From: Dyella acidisoli
GTDB lineage: Bacteria; Pseudomonadota; Gammaproteobacteria; Xanthomonadales; Rhodanobacteraceae
Assembly: GCF_030160295.1 (NCBI RefSeq)
Contig: NZ_BSOB01000010.1
Location: forward strand, 1-64,000
Length of the DNA: 64,000 nucleotides
Direction of reading: 5' to 3'
Part shown: positions 1 to 7,742 of the stretch, piece by piece
Numbering within the stretch: the stretch's first letter is position 1
Layout of the letters: the number at the start of each line of letters is the position of its first letter
Notes under the pieces: model-generated
The model's database searches: none
What the model saw: the letters and a program-made list of their open reading frames with translations, nothing else
Told to the model about the DNA's origin: nothing
Program-made: the position numbers and the translations under genes

Positions 1-91
1 ACACCTTGCCACCTTGGTGAGGCCTCATACATAGATGCAGCCGGCATTCGGGGATGAAAAAAGCGGTTGACGAAGGGGGCGAGTCCATACA

Positions 92-163
92 TAGGCTGGG
101 ATGACAATCCCAGCATTGCCATGCATGCACACATCGCGATGCTGGGATTGCCATCCCAGCCTA
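92..163. repeat. REP-like palindrome, TAGG family, copy 1
   Basis: A 25-base arm starting TAGGCTGGGATG is repeated inverted at the right end (CATCCCAGCCTA) with one internal mismatch. Each arm is itself a smaller hairpin (CTGGGAT/ATCCCAG). The whole 72-base unit can fold as a cruciform. It belongs to the family seen again at 754, 20094, 25315, 26744, 34057, 52065 and 62531. Confidence 0.85.
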
Positions 164-275
164 CAGGCCGTTGTGGGCCCTTTGGACGTGTTAGCAATCT
201 CCGTATCCGGCTGCCAAGCAGTGGCTATCTCAGCGCAGTACGCTGAAAGCGTCGGAGGTGCGTGGGGGAAACGAC

Positions 276-749
276 ATGTTTGAAGCATTCAAAAACGGCA
301 CGCCAGTGGAAGTATGGCAATCGTTGGTGCAGGAAGCTTATGAACGCACCGGGCGACGACTCGATGAATCGAGCGAGAGCTACCTGGTGTTCGTGCTACT
401 ACGCTATCAGGCTGACAATTTGCTGCTGACGCGCACGCAGGGCATGGATTGGTTGTTGGCCATGGACCTGGTCGGCACCGCGCGCGCCGATGCACTGCGC
501 GACGTCGGCGATCGTTGCTTGCTGGTTGCCGGCCTGTTTCCAGGCCTGGCGGAGCGGCGACGAGTGAGTGTGGATTACTTCATCGCCGTAGGTCGCAGCG
601 CGTACCTGGGCGTAGCCGATGCCACCCGACAGGCGTATGCAACGCTCTATGCGCAATTGGCGAATGGCTATCGCGAATTGGTCGTTACGCTGGATGCGAT
701 GCGCAGGCAATCGAAAGCACCCGTGTTGATCGGCTCGCCGCGTGGATAG
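276..749 (+). CDS. Hypothetical protein, 157 aa
   Basis: I do not recognise this family. The protein is predicted to be mainly alpha-helical and soluble, with no signal peptide, no clear membrane segment and no metal-binding motif. The ATG at 276 is preferred because a purine-rich GGGGGAA lies about 6 bases upstream; a GTG at 258 would add six residues. Codon use looks normal for the window, and the frame is open for the whole length with several overlapping frames broken. It stands alone: a palindromic repeat lies on each side (92-163 and 754-824), so it is probably a single-gene transcript. Function unknown. Confidence 0.7.
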   Translation: MFEAFKNGTPVEVWQSLVQEAYERTGRRLDESSESYLVFVLLRYQADNLLLTRTQGMDWLLAMDLVGTARADALRDVGDRCLLVAGLFPGLAERRRVSVDYFIAVGRSAYLGVADATRQAYATLYAQLANGYRELVVTLDAMRRQSKAPVLIGSPRG

Positions 750-753
750 TTAG

Positions 754-824
754 TAGGTTGGGGGCAAACCCCAACATCGCCATGCAACGTGATATCAGGA
801 TGTTGGGACCCGCACGCCAACCTA
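754..824. repeat. REP-like palindrome, TAGG family, copy 2
   Basis: This 71-base unit starts TAGGTTGGGGGCAAACCCCAAC and ends GTTGGG...CCAACCTA, the same architecture and almost the same length as the copy at 92-163. It lies 4 bases after the stop codon of the preceding gene and just upstream of the regulatory region of the first small-peptide gene. Confidence 0.8.
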
Positions 825-840
825 TGTGAGTGCCCAAGAA

Positions 841-895
841 TGTCCAGATACTGTCCGAACAAGGCGGACAGCTGTCCGCGGACAAGCTCTTGTCC
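841..895 (+). promoter_or_regulatory. Clustered TGTCCG/CGGACA sites upstream of small-peptide gene 1
   Basis: Sites visible: a half site TGTCC at 841, TGTCCGAACAAGGCGGACA at 852-870, the perfect palindrome TGTCCGCGGACA at 873-884, and a further TTGTCC at 890-895. The cluster lies 60-110 bases upstream of a sigma-54-type promoter, the usual place for enhancer-binding protein sites. The same arrangement recurs at 4491-4523. The activator that would bind it is not in this window; its identity is unknown. Confidence 0.7.
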
Positions 896-951
896 TACTC
901 CGCATATCGAAAAATGGCTGAAATACGCGGCCTTTTGCATGCCCACGCCAT

Positions 952-967
952 TGGCATGGGCTATGCA
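952..967 (+). promoter_or_regulatory. Sigma-54-type -24/-12 promoter of small-peptide gene 1
   Basis: TGGCATGGGCTATGCA matches 10 of 12 defined positions of the sigma-54 consensus TGGCACG-N4-TTGCW, with the invariant GG (953-954) and GC (965-966) at the required 12-base offset. Transcription would start near 977, giving a leader of about 34 bases to the ATG at 1011. Confidence 0.7.
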
Positions 968-1010
968 CTACCTCATTCGAAAGCCACGTAGCCCACCAAG
1001 GAGAACAGCC

Positions 1011-1097
1011 ATGAAATTCGAAACACTGATGCTGAACAGTCTGTTCGTCGCTTGCCTGGTGATTTGCGTAACAACGCTGGGTGCCATGCTTGCCTAA
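1011..1097 (+). CDS. 28-aa hydrophobic small peptide, paralogue 1
   Basis: This short gene encodes 28 residues beginning MKFETLMLNSLF and ending TLGAMLA. A charged N-terminus (K2, E4) is followed by one hydrophobic stretch (about 11-28) that could span the inner membrane, with cysteines at 15 and 19. An AAGGAGAAC ribosome-binding site sits 4-5 bases before the ATG. A second gene at 4652-4738 encodes a peptide identical at 24 of 28 positions. Between the two copies I count about seven synonymous codon changes against four replacements, which supports real coding. Upstream lie a sigma-54-type promoter and clustered palindromic sites; downstream is a 15-base inverted repeat. The function is unknown. 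I do not recognise the family; a membrane-complex subunit, toxin or signalling peptide are all possible. Confidence 0.75.
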   Translation: MKFETLMLNSLFVACLVICVTTLGAMLA

Positions 1098-1104
1098 GTC
1101 ATTC

Positions 1105-1155
1105 GATTCACTCTTGCCGCCCCCTCCTAGGCAGCGATGACGGCAAGAGTGAATC
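1105..1155. terminator. Inverted repeat between converging genes
   Basis: A perfect 15-base stem (GATTCACTCTTGCCG at 1105-1119 and its complement at 1141-1155) with a 21-base loop lies directly after the small-peptide gene and overlaps the last codons of the converging AraC gene. It lacks a T-run, so termination is inferred from position and symmetry. Confidence 0.5.
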
Positions 1156-1954
1156 ACGGCGAACGAGAAGACACCACGGAAGGCTCTATCACCTGCTTCA
1201 TATAGTGCGTAGGCGTAACACCCAGCACGCGATGAAACATGCTGCTGAAAGCACTGCAACTCGCATAACCCGCATCGCGGGCTACCATTTTGATGGCGTG
1301 TCCCTGACTTATCTGACTCAGTGCCCTGGCCAGCCGAACATGCTGCCGCCAGTGCACGAATGACATCTGCAATTCACTCTCGAACAACCGCGCCAGGGTT
1401 CGGCTGCTGGCGCCCACATGTGCGGCCAGCTGATCCAGCGTTTCCACCCGTGATGTTCCAGCAAGCAGCCGCTGGCATACATTTTTGAGCCGCGGATCCG
1501 ACGGCACCGGTATATGCAAGGATTCTTCGTTTGCTTCCTGCAATTCATGCAGTAGCAAGGGCGCCAGGATCGTCATGCGCTCCCTGTGCTTCTCTGCGTA
1601 TGCCTGCACAGCAGACAAGATCAATTCCCGCAACAGCCCTGATATTGCCAACACCTTGCAGTGCGAACCAAACAATGCGCTGCTGAGGCGGTCCAGATAC
1701 AGCATGCGAACGGCCACCTGCCCTTCCATATGAATTTCGTGTTCCATTCCCAGCGGCATCCATAAGGAACGTTGTGGCGGAACGATCCAGATGCCTTCGC
1801 GCGTAGTCACGTGCATGACGCCCGATTTGGCGTAAATCAGCTGACCACGGCGATGGCGATGCTTGGGCACATGCCATCCGCGCGGGTAATCCTTGGCGAG
1901 CGCCGTAATAGGCCACACTTTCACGCGTGGGGGCTGCTGTCTGAAACGCGACAC
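1154..1954 (-). CDS. AraC-family transcriptional regulator
   Basis: A 266-aa regulator. The N-terminal half (about residues 15-110) is a cupin-type ligand-binding domain with a histidine-rich start (HVPKHRHRRGQLIYA). The C-terminal 100 residues hold two helix-turn-helix units of the AraC type, including VETLDQLAAHVGASSRTLARLF and a second motif around DAGYASCSAFSSMFHRVLG, the classic family signature. The overall layout resembles NimR/YdeC-like regulators, but the inducer cannot be told. The start is a GTG at 1954 with AAAGG about 11 bases upstream. It diverges from the DUF1501 gene at 2086, so it may control that gene; the 131-base gap shows no obvious palindrome. It is not an enhancer-binding protein and so is not the candidate activator for the sigma-54-type promoters nearby. 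Confidence 0.9.
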   Translation of the reverse strand: MSRFRQQPPRVKVWPITALAKDYPRGWHVPKHRHRRGQLIYAKSGVMHVTTREGIWIVPPQRSLWMPLGMEHEIHMEGQVAVRMLYLDRLSSALFGSHCKVLAISGLLRELILSAVQAYAEKHRERMTILAPLLLHELQEANEESLHIPVPSDPRLKNVCQRLLAGTSRVETLDQLAAHVGASSRTLARLFESELQMSFVHWRQHVRLARALSQISQGHAIKMVARDAGYASCSAFSSMFHRVLGVTPTHYMKQVIEPSVVSSRSP

Positions 1955-2085
1955 AACATGGCCACCTTTCGAAAGACGGACGGGCCTAGGCTACGTCTGA
2001 AATCGTGGCGAAGGCAACAAGGCGGCAATCAGTTGAATGCAACCGGTGATCGCGCCAGCCGCCAAGTCGAAAAAGGCAGGTTCAC

Positions 2086-3171
2086 ATGCACACGCACGCA
2101 ATGACACGACGTAGCTTCCTCAAGGTAGGTGCTGCTTTGACTGGCACGCTAGCCCTAGGCGACTGGAATCTGCTGGCACGATCAAGTCACCGCACTGAAC
2201 GCCCTACTCTGGTTGTGTGGTGGCTAAACGGCGGCCCTGCCGGCCTGTTCAACAGTGCAGACGCGTTTTTTGCCAATGGTGCATTCGGCGTAACGCGAGA
2301 CAACGTGCGCGCCTTGGGCAATGGACTTTATGTCGATGCCGGTTCGCTCGGTACGCTACCCGCGGTCGCCGTGGCCCATATGGCATCGGTGCACTTCCGG
2401 CATGGGCTCTATTCGCACAACGACTCACGTGCAGCGGTATTGCAGTCAGGCCCACGCAGTCAGCTGCTGCGCATGGCGGCCGCCATGCCGCGCAGCACGG
2501 TCTCGTGTGCCATCGTCAATAACCTGGGTTTACCGGTAGGTGTCTCTGCCAATCCACCCGTCGAACACGACTCTGGTTTCGAACACATCATCAAACTCGA
2601 CGATGCCCGCCGCGCACTCTCCGTCACGCAATTCAACGACATCCGAGAAGCCTATGGCGCATTCGGCACCAACCCTACCATCGACAGCCAGCGAGCAACC
2701 TTCACCGCCGTAGAGGCACTGGTGCATGAAGGCGCCAACGTGATCTTTGCGCAACCGGCGTATACCGGCCGGCAGGATCGCCAATTTGATACTCACCTCG
2801 ACGACACCGGAAAAGTTGCACGCGAGATCATGGCTCCCATTACACCGATGCTGGCAACGTTTCTCAGCCGCGTCATGACCATGCCGGGCCGCAATGTCGT
2901 AACGCTGCTGACGGGCGAATTCAGCCGCACACTACCCGGTGCCGATCACGCCAAAGGCGGTACCGCTACCGTGATCGGCAAATACGTCAAGACTGGCGCT
3001 GCCGCGCGCCAACAACCTGACGGATCGCCGCCTGCGAATGCGCCGCCACCCGAAGCACTCTGGGCTTTCGTCGCTTCAGCATTGCGATTGGGCGAAACCG
3101 CGCCTTTTGGGATCAACCCGCATCCCGGCTTGTTGGCACGGAATGCCGCTGAAACGACCAGCGTCGTGTGA
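2086..3171 (+). CDS. DUF1501 family protein with Tat signal
   Basis: A 361-aa exported protein. A twin-arginine motif TRRSFLKVG followed by a hydrophobic segment marks Tat export, so the protein probably folds, and may bind a metal, before reaching the periplasm. After the signal comes VVWWLNGGPAGLFNSADAF, and near residue 270 LLTGEFSRTLPGADHAKGG, both typical of DUF1501 proteins, which belong to the alkaline-phosphatase/sulfatase-like fold. Biochemical activity of the family is not established. The protein is shorter than many members (often above 400 aa). The start at 2086 has GCAGG just upstream; the internal ATG at 2101 would start directly at the Tat motif. Its 3' end overlaps the converging acyltransferase gene by 59 bases. 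Confidence 0.8.
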   Translation: MHTHAMTRRSFLKVGAALTGTLALGDWNLLARSSHRTERPTLVVWWLNGGPAGLFNSADAFFANGAFGVTRDNVRALGNGLYVDAGSLGTLPAVAVAHMASVHFRHGLYSHNDSRAAVLQSGPRSQLLRMAAAMPRSTVSCAIVNNLGLPVGVSANPPVEHDSGFEHIIKLDDARRALSVTQFNDIREAYGAFGTNPTIDSQRATFTAVEALVHEGANVIFAQPAYTGRQDRQFDTHLDDTGKVAREIMAPITPMLATFLSRVMTMPGRNVVTLLTGEFSRTLPGADHAKGGTATVIGKYVKTGAAARQQPDGSPPANAPPPEALWAFVASALRLGETAPFGINPHPGLLARNAAETTSVV

Positions 3172-4282
3172 ATACGGGAAGCCGGATGCCAACCAAGCGT
3201 TTGCGCATCCATGCCGAGGCCGGCGCTTCGATATAGCGGAACATGAGCCAGGCACAGGCCACCGCGATGATCGGCCGCGTCACGAAAAGTACCACCCTGT
3301 ATACATCCGGCTCCATGGGGATACGCGTCGCCACACGTTGCACAAGTTCAAACACATAGACGTGCATGAGATAGAGCGAATAAGAAATCTCGCCCATCCA
3401 CACGGTCCACGCTGGCACTTTGATATCGCCGCGCTTGGCGAGCAACACGATACCGAAGAACAGGATGGCCAGCGGCGCGCCCCATCCGCGCGGGCCGAAG
3501 AAATTCACCATGCCGATGCGATGCCAGCCGATAAGCAGCGTGGCGAGCAGCAAGATCACCGTAACGTAGACAGTTGCAACGTGCTTGATCGTAAAGCGGG
3601 AGCAATACAGCCATCCGGCAAGCATGCCAAATATGAACTCCCAGACGATCGGATTGATCGCGAGGTTGGCATATCTCGACCACGTCACCAGCGGTTGCGA
3701 AGCAACGCCAAGGCTGTAACTGCCGCGCAGAAGCGGAATTGCAATCAGCGTCAGGGCAAACCAACCCGCCATCACCCCATAGCGATGCCGACCGAAAAGC
3801 ATGCACGCTGCGAATACCAGATAAAAATAGCACTCGAAACACAACGTCCACGCCACACCTAACGCCATATTGAAATAGATGGGCGATGCAGCGGGATCGT
3901 GCGGGATGGAGAGCAAGCCTTCCAGATACGGGAACAAGACGGAAGCGTGGAGAAACCCGTGAATGCCGTGGTGGTCGACCGCCACGGCGATCAATGAAGC
4001 GATGGCAAATAAGGGCCAGATTCTTGCGATGCGTTTGGCCGTGAACTTCCATGCGTATGCACGGCTTGCGTCAAAGTCCCGGGTGGTCAGTACCATCAGA
4101 AAGCCGCTGATGATGAAGAAGAGATCCACGCCCATGCTCAGCGGCAAGAACAGGTGGTCGGCGATGAGTTGGCCAGCATTGGTACCCATCAGCGCGCCGC
4201 GGTTATGCACCAGCACGACCATGAAGGCTGCGATGCCGCGCAGTGCCTGGATCCACGCAAGCTTGTGATCTTGGGTGCCCAT
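3113..4282 (-). CDS. Acyltransferase 3 family membrane protein (OafA/YrhL-like)
   Basis: A 389-aa integral membrane acyltransferase. The N-terminus has the family signature IQALRGIAAFMVVLVHN, with the conserved Arg and His, followed by GVDLFFIISGFLM and about ten hydrophobic segments. Members move acyl groups (often acetyl) from the cytoplasm to surface sugars such as O-antigen, exopolysaccharide or glycans. No SGNH extension is present, so this is the short membrane-only form. There is no sugar-biosynthesis cluster beside it, so the acceptor cannot be predicted. It converges on, and overlaps by 59 bases, the DUF1501 gene. No clear Shine-Dalgarno sequence precedes the ATG. Confidence 0.9.
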   Translation of the reverse strand: MGTQDHKLAWIQALRGIAAFMVVLVHNRGALMGTNAGQLIADHLFLPLSMGVDLFFIISGFLMVLTTRDFDASRAYAWKFTAKRIARIWPLFAIASLIAVAVDHHGIHGFLHASVLFPYLEGLLSIPHDPAASPIYFNMALGVAWTLCFECYFYLVFAACMLFGRHRYGVMAGWFALTLIAIPLLRGSYSLGVASQPLVTWSRYANLAINPIVWEFIFGMLAGWLYCSRFTIKHVATVYVTVILLLATLLIGWHRIGMVNFFGPRGWGAPLAILFFGIVLLAKRGDIKVPAWTVWMGEISYSLYLMHVYVFELVQRVATRIPMEPDVYRVVLFVTRPIIAVACAWLMFRYIEAPASAWMRKRLVGIRLPVFTRRWSFQRHSVPTSRDAG

Positions 4283-4360
4283 CGTAAGTGAGTGCGCACT
4301 GGCGCTGTCCTGGTTGTGCCCGCTGCCTTTGCCTGTCCTACCGAATTAGCTAAAAGACTC

Positions 4361-4437
4361 GTCGCCCCGGCGAAGGCCGGGGCCTAGCGTCTTGTGGATC
4401 GTAAAAGTCACTGGGCTCCGGCCTTCGCCGGGGCGAC
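4361..4437. repeat. Perfect 20-base inverted repeat (GTCGCCCCGGCGAAGG type)
   Basis: GTCGCCCCGGCGAAGGCCGG at 4361-4380 is mirrored exactly at 4418-4437, with a 37-base centre. Each arm also contains a short internal palindrome. It resembles the genome-wide palindromic elements of proteobacteria and lies between the acyltransferase start and the second sigma-54-type promoter region. Confidence 0.8.
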
Positions 4438-4490
4438 GCATGCTGAGAAGGGGCACGTGGCCGTGAACCAATTTCTCTTCGTCCGCCCGC

Positions 4491-4523
4491 TGTCCGGACA
4501 ACGCGGACAACCGTCCGCGGACA
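4491..4523 (+). promoter_or_regulatory. Clustered TGTCCG/CGGACA sites upstream of small-peptide gene 2
   Basis: The palindrome TGTCCGGACA at 4491-4500 is followed by GCGGACA at 4503-4509 and CGTCCGCGGACA at 4512-4523. The spacing and order match the cluster at 852-884. Distance from the first site to the ATG is about 160 bases in both copies. Interpreted as binding sites for an enhancer-binding activator. Confidence 0.7.
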
Positions 4524-4590
4524 GGTACGCGCATCGACCGAAATATCGAGAAATGGCTTAAGACCGCGGTTTTTCGTGAGCACAACGACT

Positions 4591-4606
4591 TGGCACAAGC
4601 CTTGCC
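4591..4606 (+). promoter_or_regulatory. Sigma-54-type -24/-12 promoter of small-peptide gene 2
   Basis: TGGCACAAGCCTTGCC keeps the invariant GG (4592-4593) and GC (4604-4605) at the same 12-base offset as copy 1 and matches TGGCAC...TTGC of the sigma-54 consensus. Predicted start near 4616, leader about 36 bases. Confidence 0.75.
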
Positions 4607-4651
4607 ATATCTACATCGAAAGCTTCACTCATCAACTCACGGAGAACCGCC

Positions 4652-4738
4652 ATGAAATTCGAAACCCTGATGCTGCACAGCCTGTTCGCTGCCTGCCTGG
4701 TGATCTGCGTTGCAACGCTGGGCGCCATGTTGACCTGA
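4652..4738 (+). CDS. 28-aa hydrophobic small peptide, paralogue 2
   Basis: A 28-residue product beginning MKFETLMLHSLF and ending TLGAMLT, differing from the product of 1011-1097 only at positions 9, 13, 21 and 28. Both cysteines (15 and 19) and the single hydrophobic stretch are kept. A CGGAGAACC ribosome-binding site precedes the ATG. The leader, sigma-54-type promoter and upstream palindromes are conserved with copy 1 in order and spacing. It converges on the large TonB-dependent receptor gene ending at 4798, and a hairpin at 4754-4781 lies between them. Function unknown; likely membrane-embedded. Confidence 0.78.
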   Translation: MKFETLMLHSLFAACLVICVATLGAMLT

Positions 4739-4753
4739 GCCATACTTCGCAAA

Positions 4754-4781
4754 GCATCGACTCGCCCTGTCGAGCCGATGC
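4754..4781. terminator. Hairpin between small-peptide gene 2 and receptor gene
   Basis: Stem GCATCGACTCG (4754-4764) pairs with CGAGCCGATGC (4771-4781) with one mismatch and a six-base loop. It sits in the 59-base gap between converging genes. No T-run, so a bidirectional termination role is inferred. Confidence 0.5.
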
Positions 4782-4797
4782 CTGCATGAAAGCGTGG

Positions 4798-7725
4798 CTA
4801 CAACCTGTAGTTCAAACCGAGCATCACAGTGCGTCCCCAGGTAACGTAATCCAGCGGACGCGCCACCTGTACGTTATTCGGCAAGTTGGAGATCTGCTGC
4901 GTCTTGTTCGCCGAGTTGGTCAGGTTGTAGATCTGGAGCAACACTGAGAGACCATGCCAGCGGCCGTCAGGAAAGTCGTAGCCGGCCTGAAAATCCGTCT
5001 GCTTGTCGGCCAGGATCTTGGTGTAGCCCAGTTGATCGAACAGCGCCACGGCTTCGCCGGTGAATGACGAACGGTAACGCTCGGAAATACGCACGGACCA
5101 TCCGTACTTCTCGTAGTACAACTCAAGGTTCGCTACCTTGCGCGACAGTCCTGGCAGTGTGGACGGGCTGCCGGGAATGGTGGATACCGCGCTTACGGGA
5201 ATCGAGCTATTGGTGAGCGAGAAATTGGCCTGCACGCCGAAACCATCGATCGCAGATGACACCAAGCCGCCTTCCAACACACCCGAAAGTTCAAGACCGC
5301 GCATCTTGCCGCCGGCACCGTTCTCCGGCCGGGTAAACGAGCCGATGTTGCTGGATGGTGTAAGCGACGGAGTGTCGTTGACATATCCGGCCTTAGCGAA
5401 ATCGAAATCCAGTACGGTCTTGTCGTAGATGTAATTGAGCAGGTTCTTGTTGAACACCGCCACCGCGACGTAGCTGGATTTGCCGAAATATTTCTCCCAC
5501 GACAAATCGGTGCCCACAGCCACATAAGGCTTCAACTGCGGGTTGCCGCCGCTGCCGGACCACAGCACTTTGCCCGCACCAGGGCCACTGGTAACCAGCG
5601 CCACACCCGCCGTGCTCGCTACTTTCTCATCATCGATGCGCCCGCGCGCCATGGTCTTCGCAAAACCAAAACGCAGCAACTGCCCTTCGCTAAGCTGCGC
5701 CACCAGATTCAGGCTGGGCAGCACATTGTTGTATTTGGCACCACCTGTAAGTGTGCCAACCAGCGCATTGCCATTGGTCTGGAAAGCCTGCGACGACTGG
5801 TCGGTATGCACGAACTGCACGCCGACGTTACCGCGCAAGGGCACGTCGCCCAGCTGTGTGTCGATGTTGAATTTGACATAGGCCACCGGGACTTTTTCTT
5901 CAATCGTGTAGTTGCGACTCCAGTCTGCCTGGCCATTGCGCTGGGTGAGATAGAACTGCTGCTGCAGTGCATCCAGTACGTTGTAGTCGAGGATTCCGGA
6001 AATGCCGCCGTAACTCAGCGATGTCGGTGCGTACAGCAGGCTGGGATCGACCGGCACACCAAAGCCCGGGCGATACGTACCGGAGGTGGAGCCATTACCG
6101 TTGAGCCAGGCGAAAAACACATCAGCCTGCTTGGTCTTCTTGCGGTCCGAATAATTCACACCCAACGTGACATCGCTGAAGATCCAGCCCACCGGATGGC
6201 TCACTTCCATGCGCACGGCGTGAATGTTGTCATTTTGCCGGTCGAACTCCTCGCGTCCGTTATAGCCATAGTTGTCCGGATCGGTGAAGACGATCGAAGG
6301 GCCACTCAAGTCGACGCCTGGCGTGAAATAAGGATAGCCGTCACCGACCGGCGTGTTGAACTGCACGCTCGTCGTCCCAGCATTGGCCAGACCGCTAAAC
6401 AGATACGCGTCGTGCAAGGATTTCTTCGCGCTGGAGTACGACAAGTCGGCCATGGCCATCCAGCCGTTGCCGAAGTCGTACTGATTGTTCCAGCCCGCGG
6501 AAAACAGCTTGTCATGCTCTTTGGTGTATTCGTTCTGCAGAATCGGCTGGATGCCGTTGACCGTGCCCGAGGTCACGATGGGGTACGGAAAGGCCGGCGT
6601 CACACCCACGTCTGAGTAGGAGACATTGTTGTAAGGACTGCTCGACCACTGCACGCCGTTCTTGTATTTGCGCTCGTTGAAGACGGAGTAGTACAGATCG
6701 AGCGTGGAGTGGTAGTGATCGCCCGGAGCCCATTCCAGTACCGTCATCAGACCGTTGCGCAGTTGGTTTTCCGATTGCGCGCGCAGTTGCATGCCTTCCT
6801 GCGATATCACGTTGTCCGGCATGCCCGGTGTATGCGGGCCACCCCAGTTGTGATCAATACCCGCTGAGCCATTGTCCACGCTCCACCACCACGCTTGGTA
6901 TTGCTTCTCCTGGATGGGCGAGTCGAGTTGCGCAAAACCCATCGCCAAGCCCAAGGTGTGATCAAAAAACTGATCGATGTACGAGAAGCTGGTGCGATGC
7001 CCCAAGTCACCAACACCTGTTCCGGGACTAAGCGTGCCGTTAGTGGTGTACTCGCCGCGCAGATTTGCGGCGATGGCGCGACGAGGCAGATCCAGCGGTT
7101 TGATGGTGTGCAGGTCCACCGTGCCTGAAAGGCCCTGCCCTACGAGGCTTGCGTCAGGTGTTTTGTATACGACTGCGCCGCTGATCAGTTCCGACGGATA
7201 CTGATCGTATTCAACGCCGCGGTTCTCCCCGACGGTGGCCTGCTCGCGTCCGTTGAGCGTGGTGCCGGAGAAATCCGGCGAAAAGCCACGGATGGAAATG
7301 ACGTTGGCACGGCCATCCAAACGCTGCGTTGCCAAACCGGGCAAATGCGACAGGCTCTCGGCGATGCTCGCATCCGGCAGCTTGCCGATGTCCTCGGCGG
7401 ATATCGCTTCCACGATGTTGTCGGAATTTTGCTTGGCCTTGAGCGCACCTTCGATGCTGCCACGAATGCCGGTGACGACGACCGTATCGAGATTGCGGAC
7501 CGAACCTTGTTGCGGTTTCTGCGTTTTGCCAGTGGGCTTGGCTTGCTGCGTATGGGTCTCGATGTTTGCCGGCTTCGTCGCCGATTGAACTTGTGTGTCT
7601 TGCGCCCCTGCATCGCTCAAAGCCAGATTGGCCATCAAGCTCATTGCACATGCCACTACCAGCTGGCGACGCGATAAACCTGCGAAACACCCCACCATCT
7701 TCCGTAACGACTTGCGACCCATCAT
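4798..7725 (-). CDS. TonB-dependent receptor, Xanthomonas/Caulobacter type
   Basis: A 975-aa outer-membrane active transporter driven by TonB-ExbBD. Residues 1-42 form a signal peptide ending near DAGAQ. A low-complexity Gln/Lys/Pro segment precedes the TonB-box-like DTVVVTGIRGSIEGALKAK. The plug domain (about 85-215) has IVEAISAEDIGKLPDASIAESLSHLPG and VISIRGFSPDFSGTTLNGRE, the signature of the TonB-Xanth-Caul subfamily (TIGR01782), often linked to uptake of plant sugars and other large substrates. The remaining 750 residues are the beta-barrel, ending in NYRL. The start is the first of two adjacent ATG codons at 7725, with AGGGAGAG 5 bases upstream; a longer reading frame upstream lacks a ribosome-binding site. 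No degradative genes lie next to it, so the substrate is unknown. The leader contains three hairpins (7743-7805). Confidence 0.95.
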   Translation of the reverse strand: MMGRKSLRKMVGCFAGLSRRQLVVACAMSLMANLALSDAGAQDTQVQSATKPANIETHTQQAKPTGKTQKPQQGSVRNLDTVVVTGIRGSIEGALKAKQNSDNIVEAISAEDIGKLPDASIAESLSHLPGLATQRLDGRANVISIRGFSPDFSGTTLNGREQATVGENRGVEYDQYPSELISGAVVYKTPDASLVGQGLSGTVDLHTIKPLDLPRRAIAANLRGEYTTNGTLSPGTGVGDLGHRTSFSYIDQFFDHTLGLAMGFAQLDSPIQEKQYQAWWWSVDNGSAGIDHNWGGPHTPGMPDNVISQEGMQLRAQSENQLRNGLMTVLEWAPGDHYHSTLDLYYSVFNERKYKNGVQWSSSPYNNVSYSDVGVTPAFPYPIVTSGTVNGIQPILQNEYTKEHDKLFSAGWNNQYDFGNGWMAMADLSYSSAKKSLHDAYLFSGLANAGTTSVQFNTPVGDGYPYFTPGVDLSGPSIVFTDPDNYGYNGREEFDRQNDNIHAVRMEVSHPVGWIFSDVTLGVNYSDRKKTKQADVFFAWLNGNGSTSGTYRPGFGVPVDPSLLYAPTSLSYGGISGILDYNVLDALQQQFYLTQRNGQADWSRNYTIEEKVPVAYVKFNIDTQLGDVPLRGNVGVQFVHTDQSSQAFQTNGNALVGTLTGGAKYNNVLPSLNLVAQLSEGQLLRFGFAKTMARGRIDDEKVASTAGVALVTSGPGAGKVLWSGSGGNPQLKPYVAVGTDLSWEKYFGKSSYVAVAVFNKNLLNYIYDKTVLDFDFAKAGYVNDTPSLTPSSNIGSFTRPENGAGGKMRGLELSGVLEGGLVSSAIDGFGVQANFSLTNSSIPVSAVSTIPGSPSTLPGLSRKVANLELYYEKYGWSVRISERYRSSFTGEAVALFDQLGYTKILADKQTDFQAGYDFPDGRWHGLSVLLQIYNLTNSANKTQQISNLPNNVQVARPLDYVTWGRTVMLGLNYRL

Positions 7726-7742
7726 GTGATCTCTCCCTAAAG

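Noticed and set aside
1154-1954. The AraC regulator as activator of the neighbouring sigma-54-type promoters
   Set aside because: Sigma-54 promoters need an AAA+ enhancer-binding protein. This protein has no AAA+ domain.
3038-3862. A 274-codon plus-strand frame antisense to the acyltransferase gene
   Set aside because: Product is His/Arg-rich and low in hydrophobic residues; the opposite strand encodes a membrane acyltransferase with all family motifs.
4576-4947. A 123-codon plus-strand frame overlapping the second small-peptide gene
   Set aside because: It starts within the promoter, crosses the receptor 3' end and has no ribosome-binding site. The 28-codon frame is supported by its paralogue instead.
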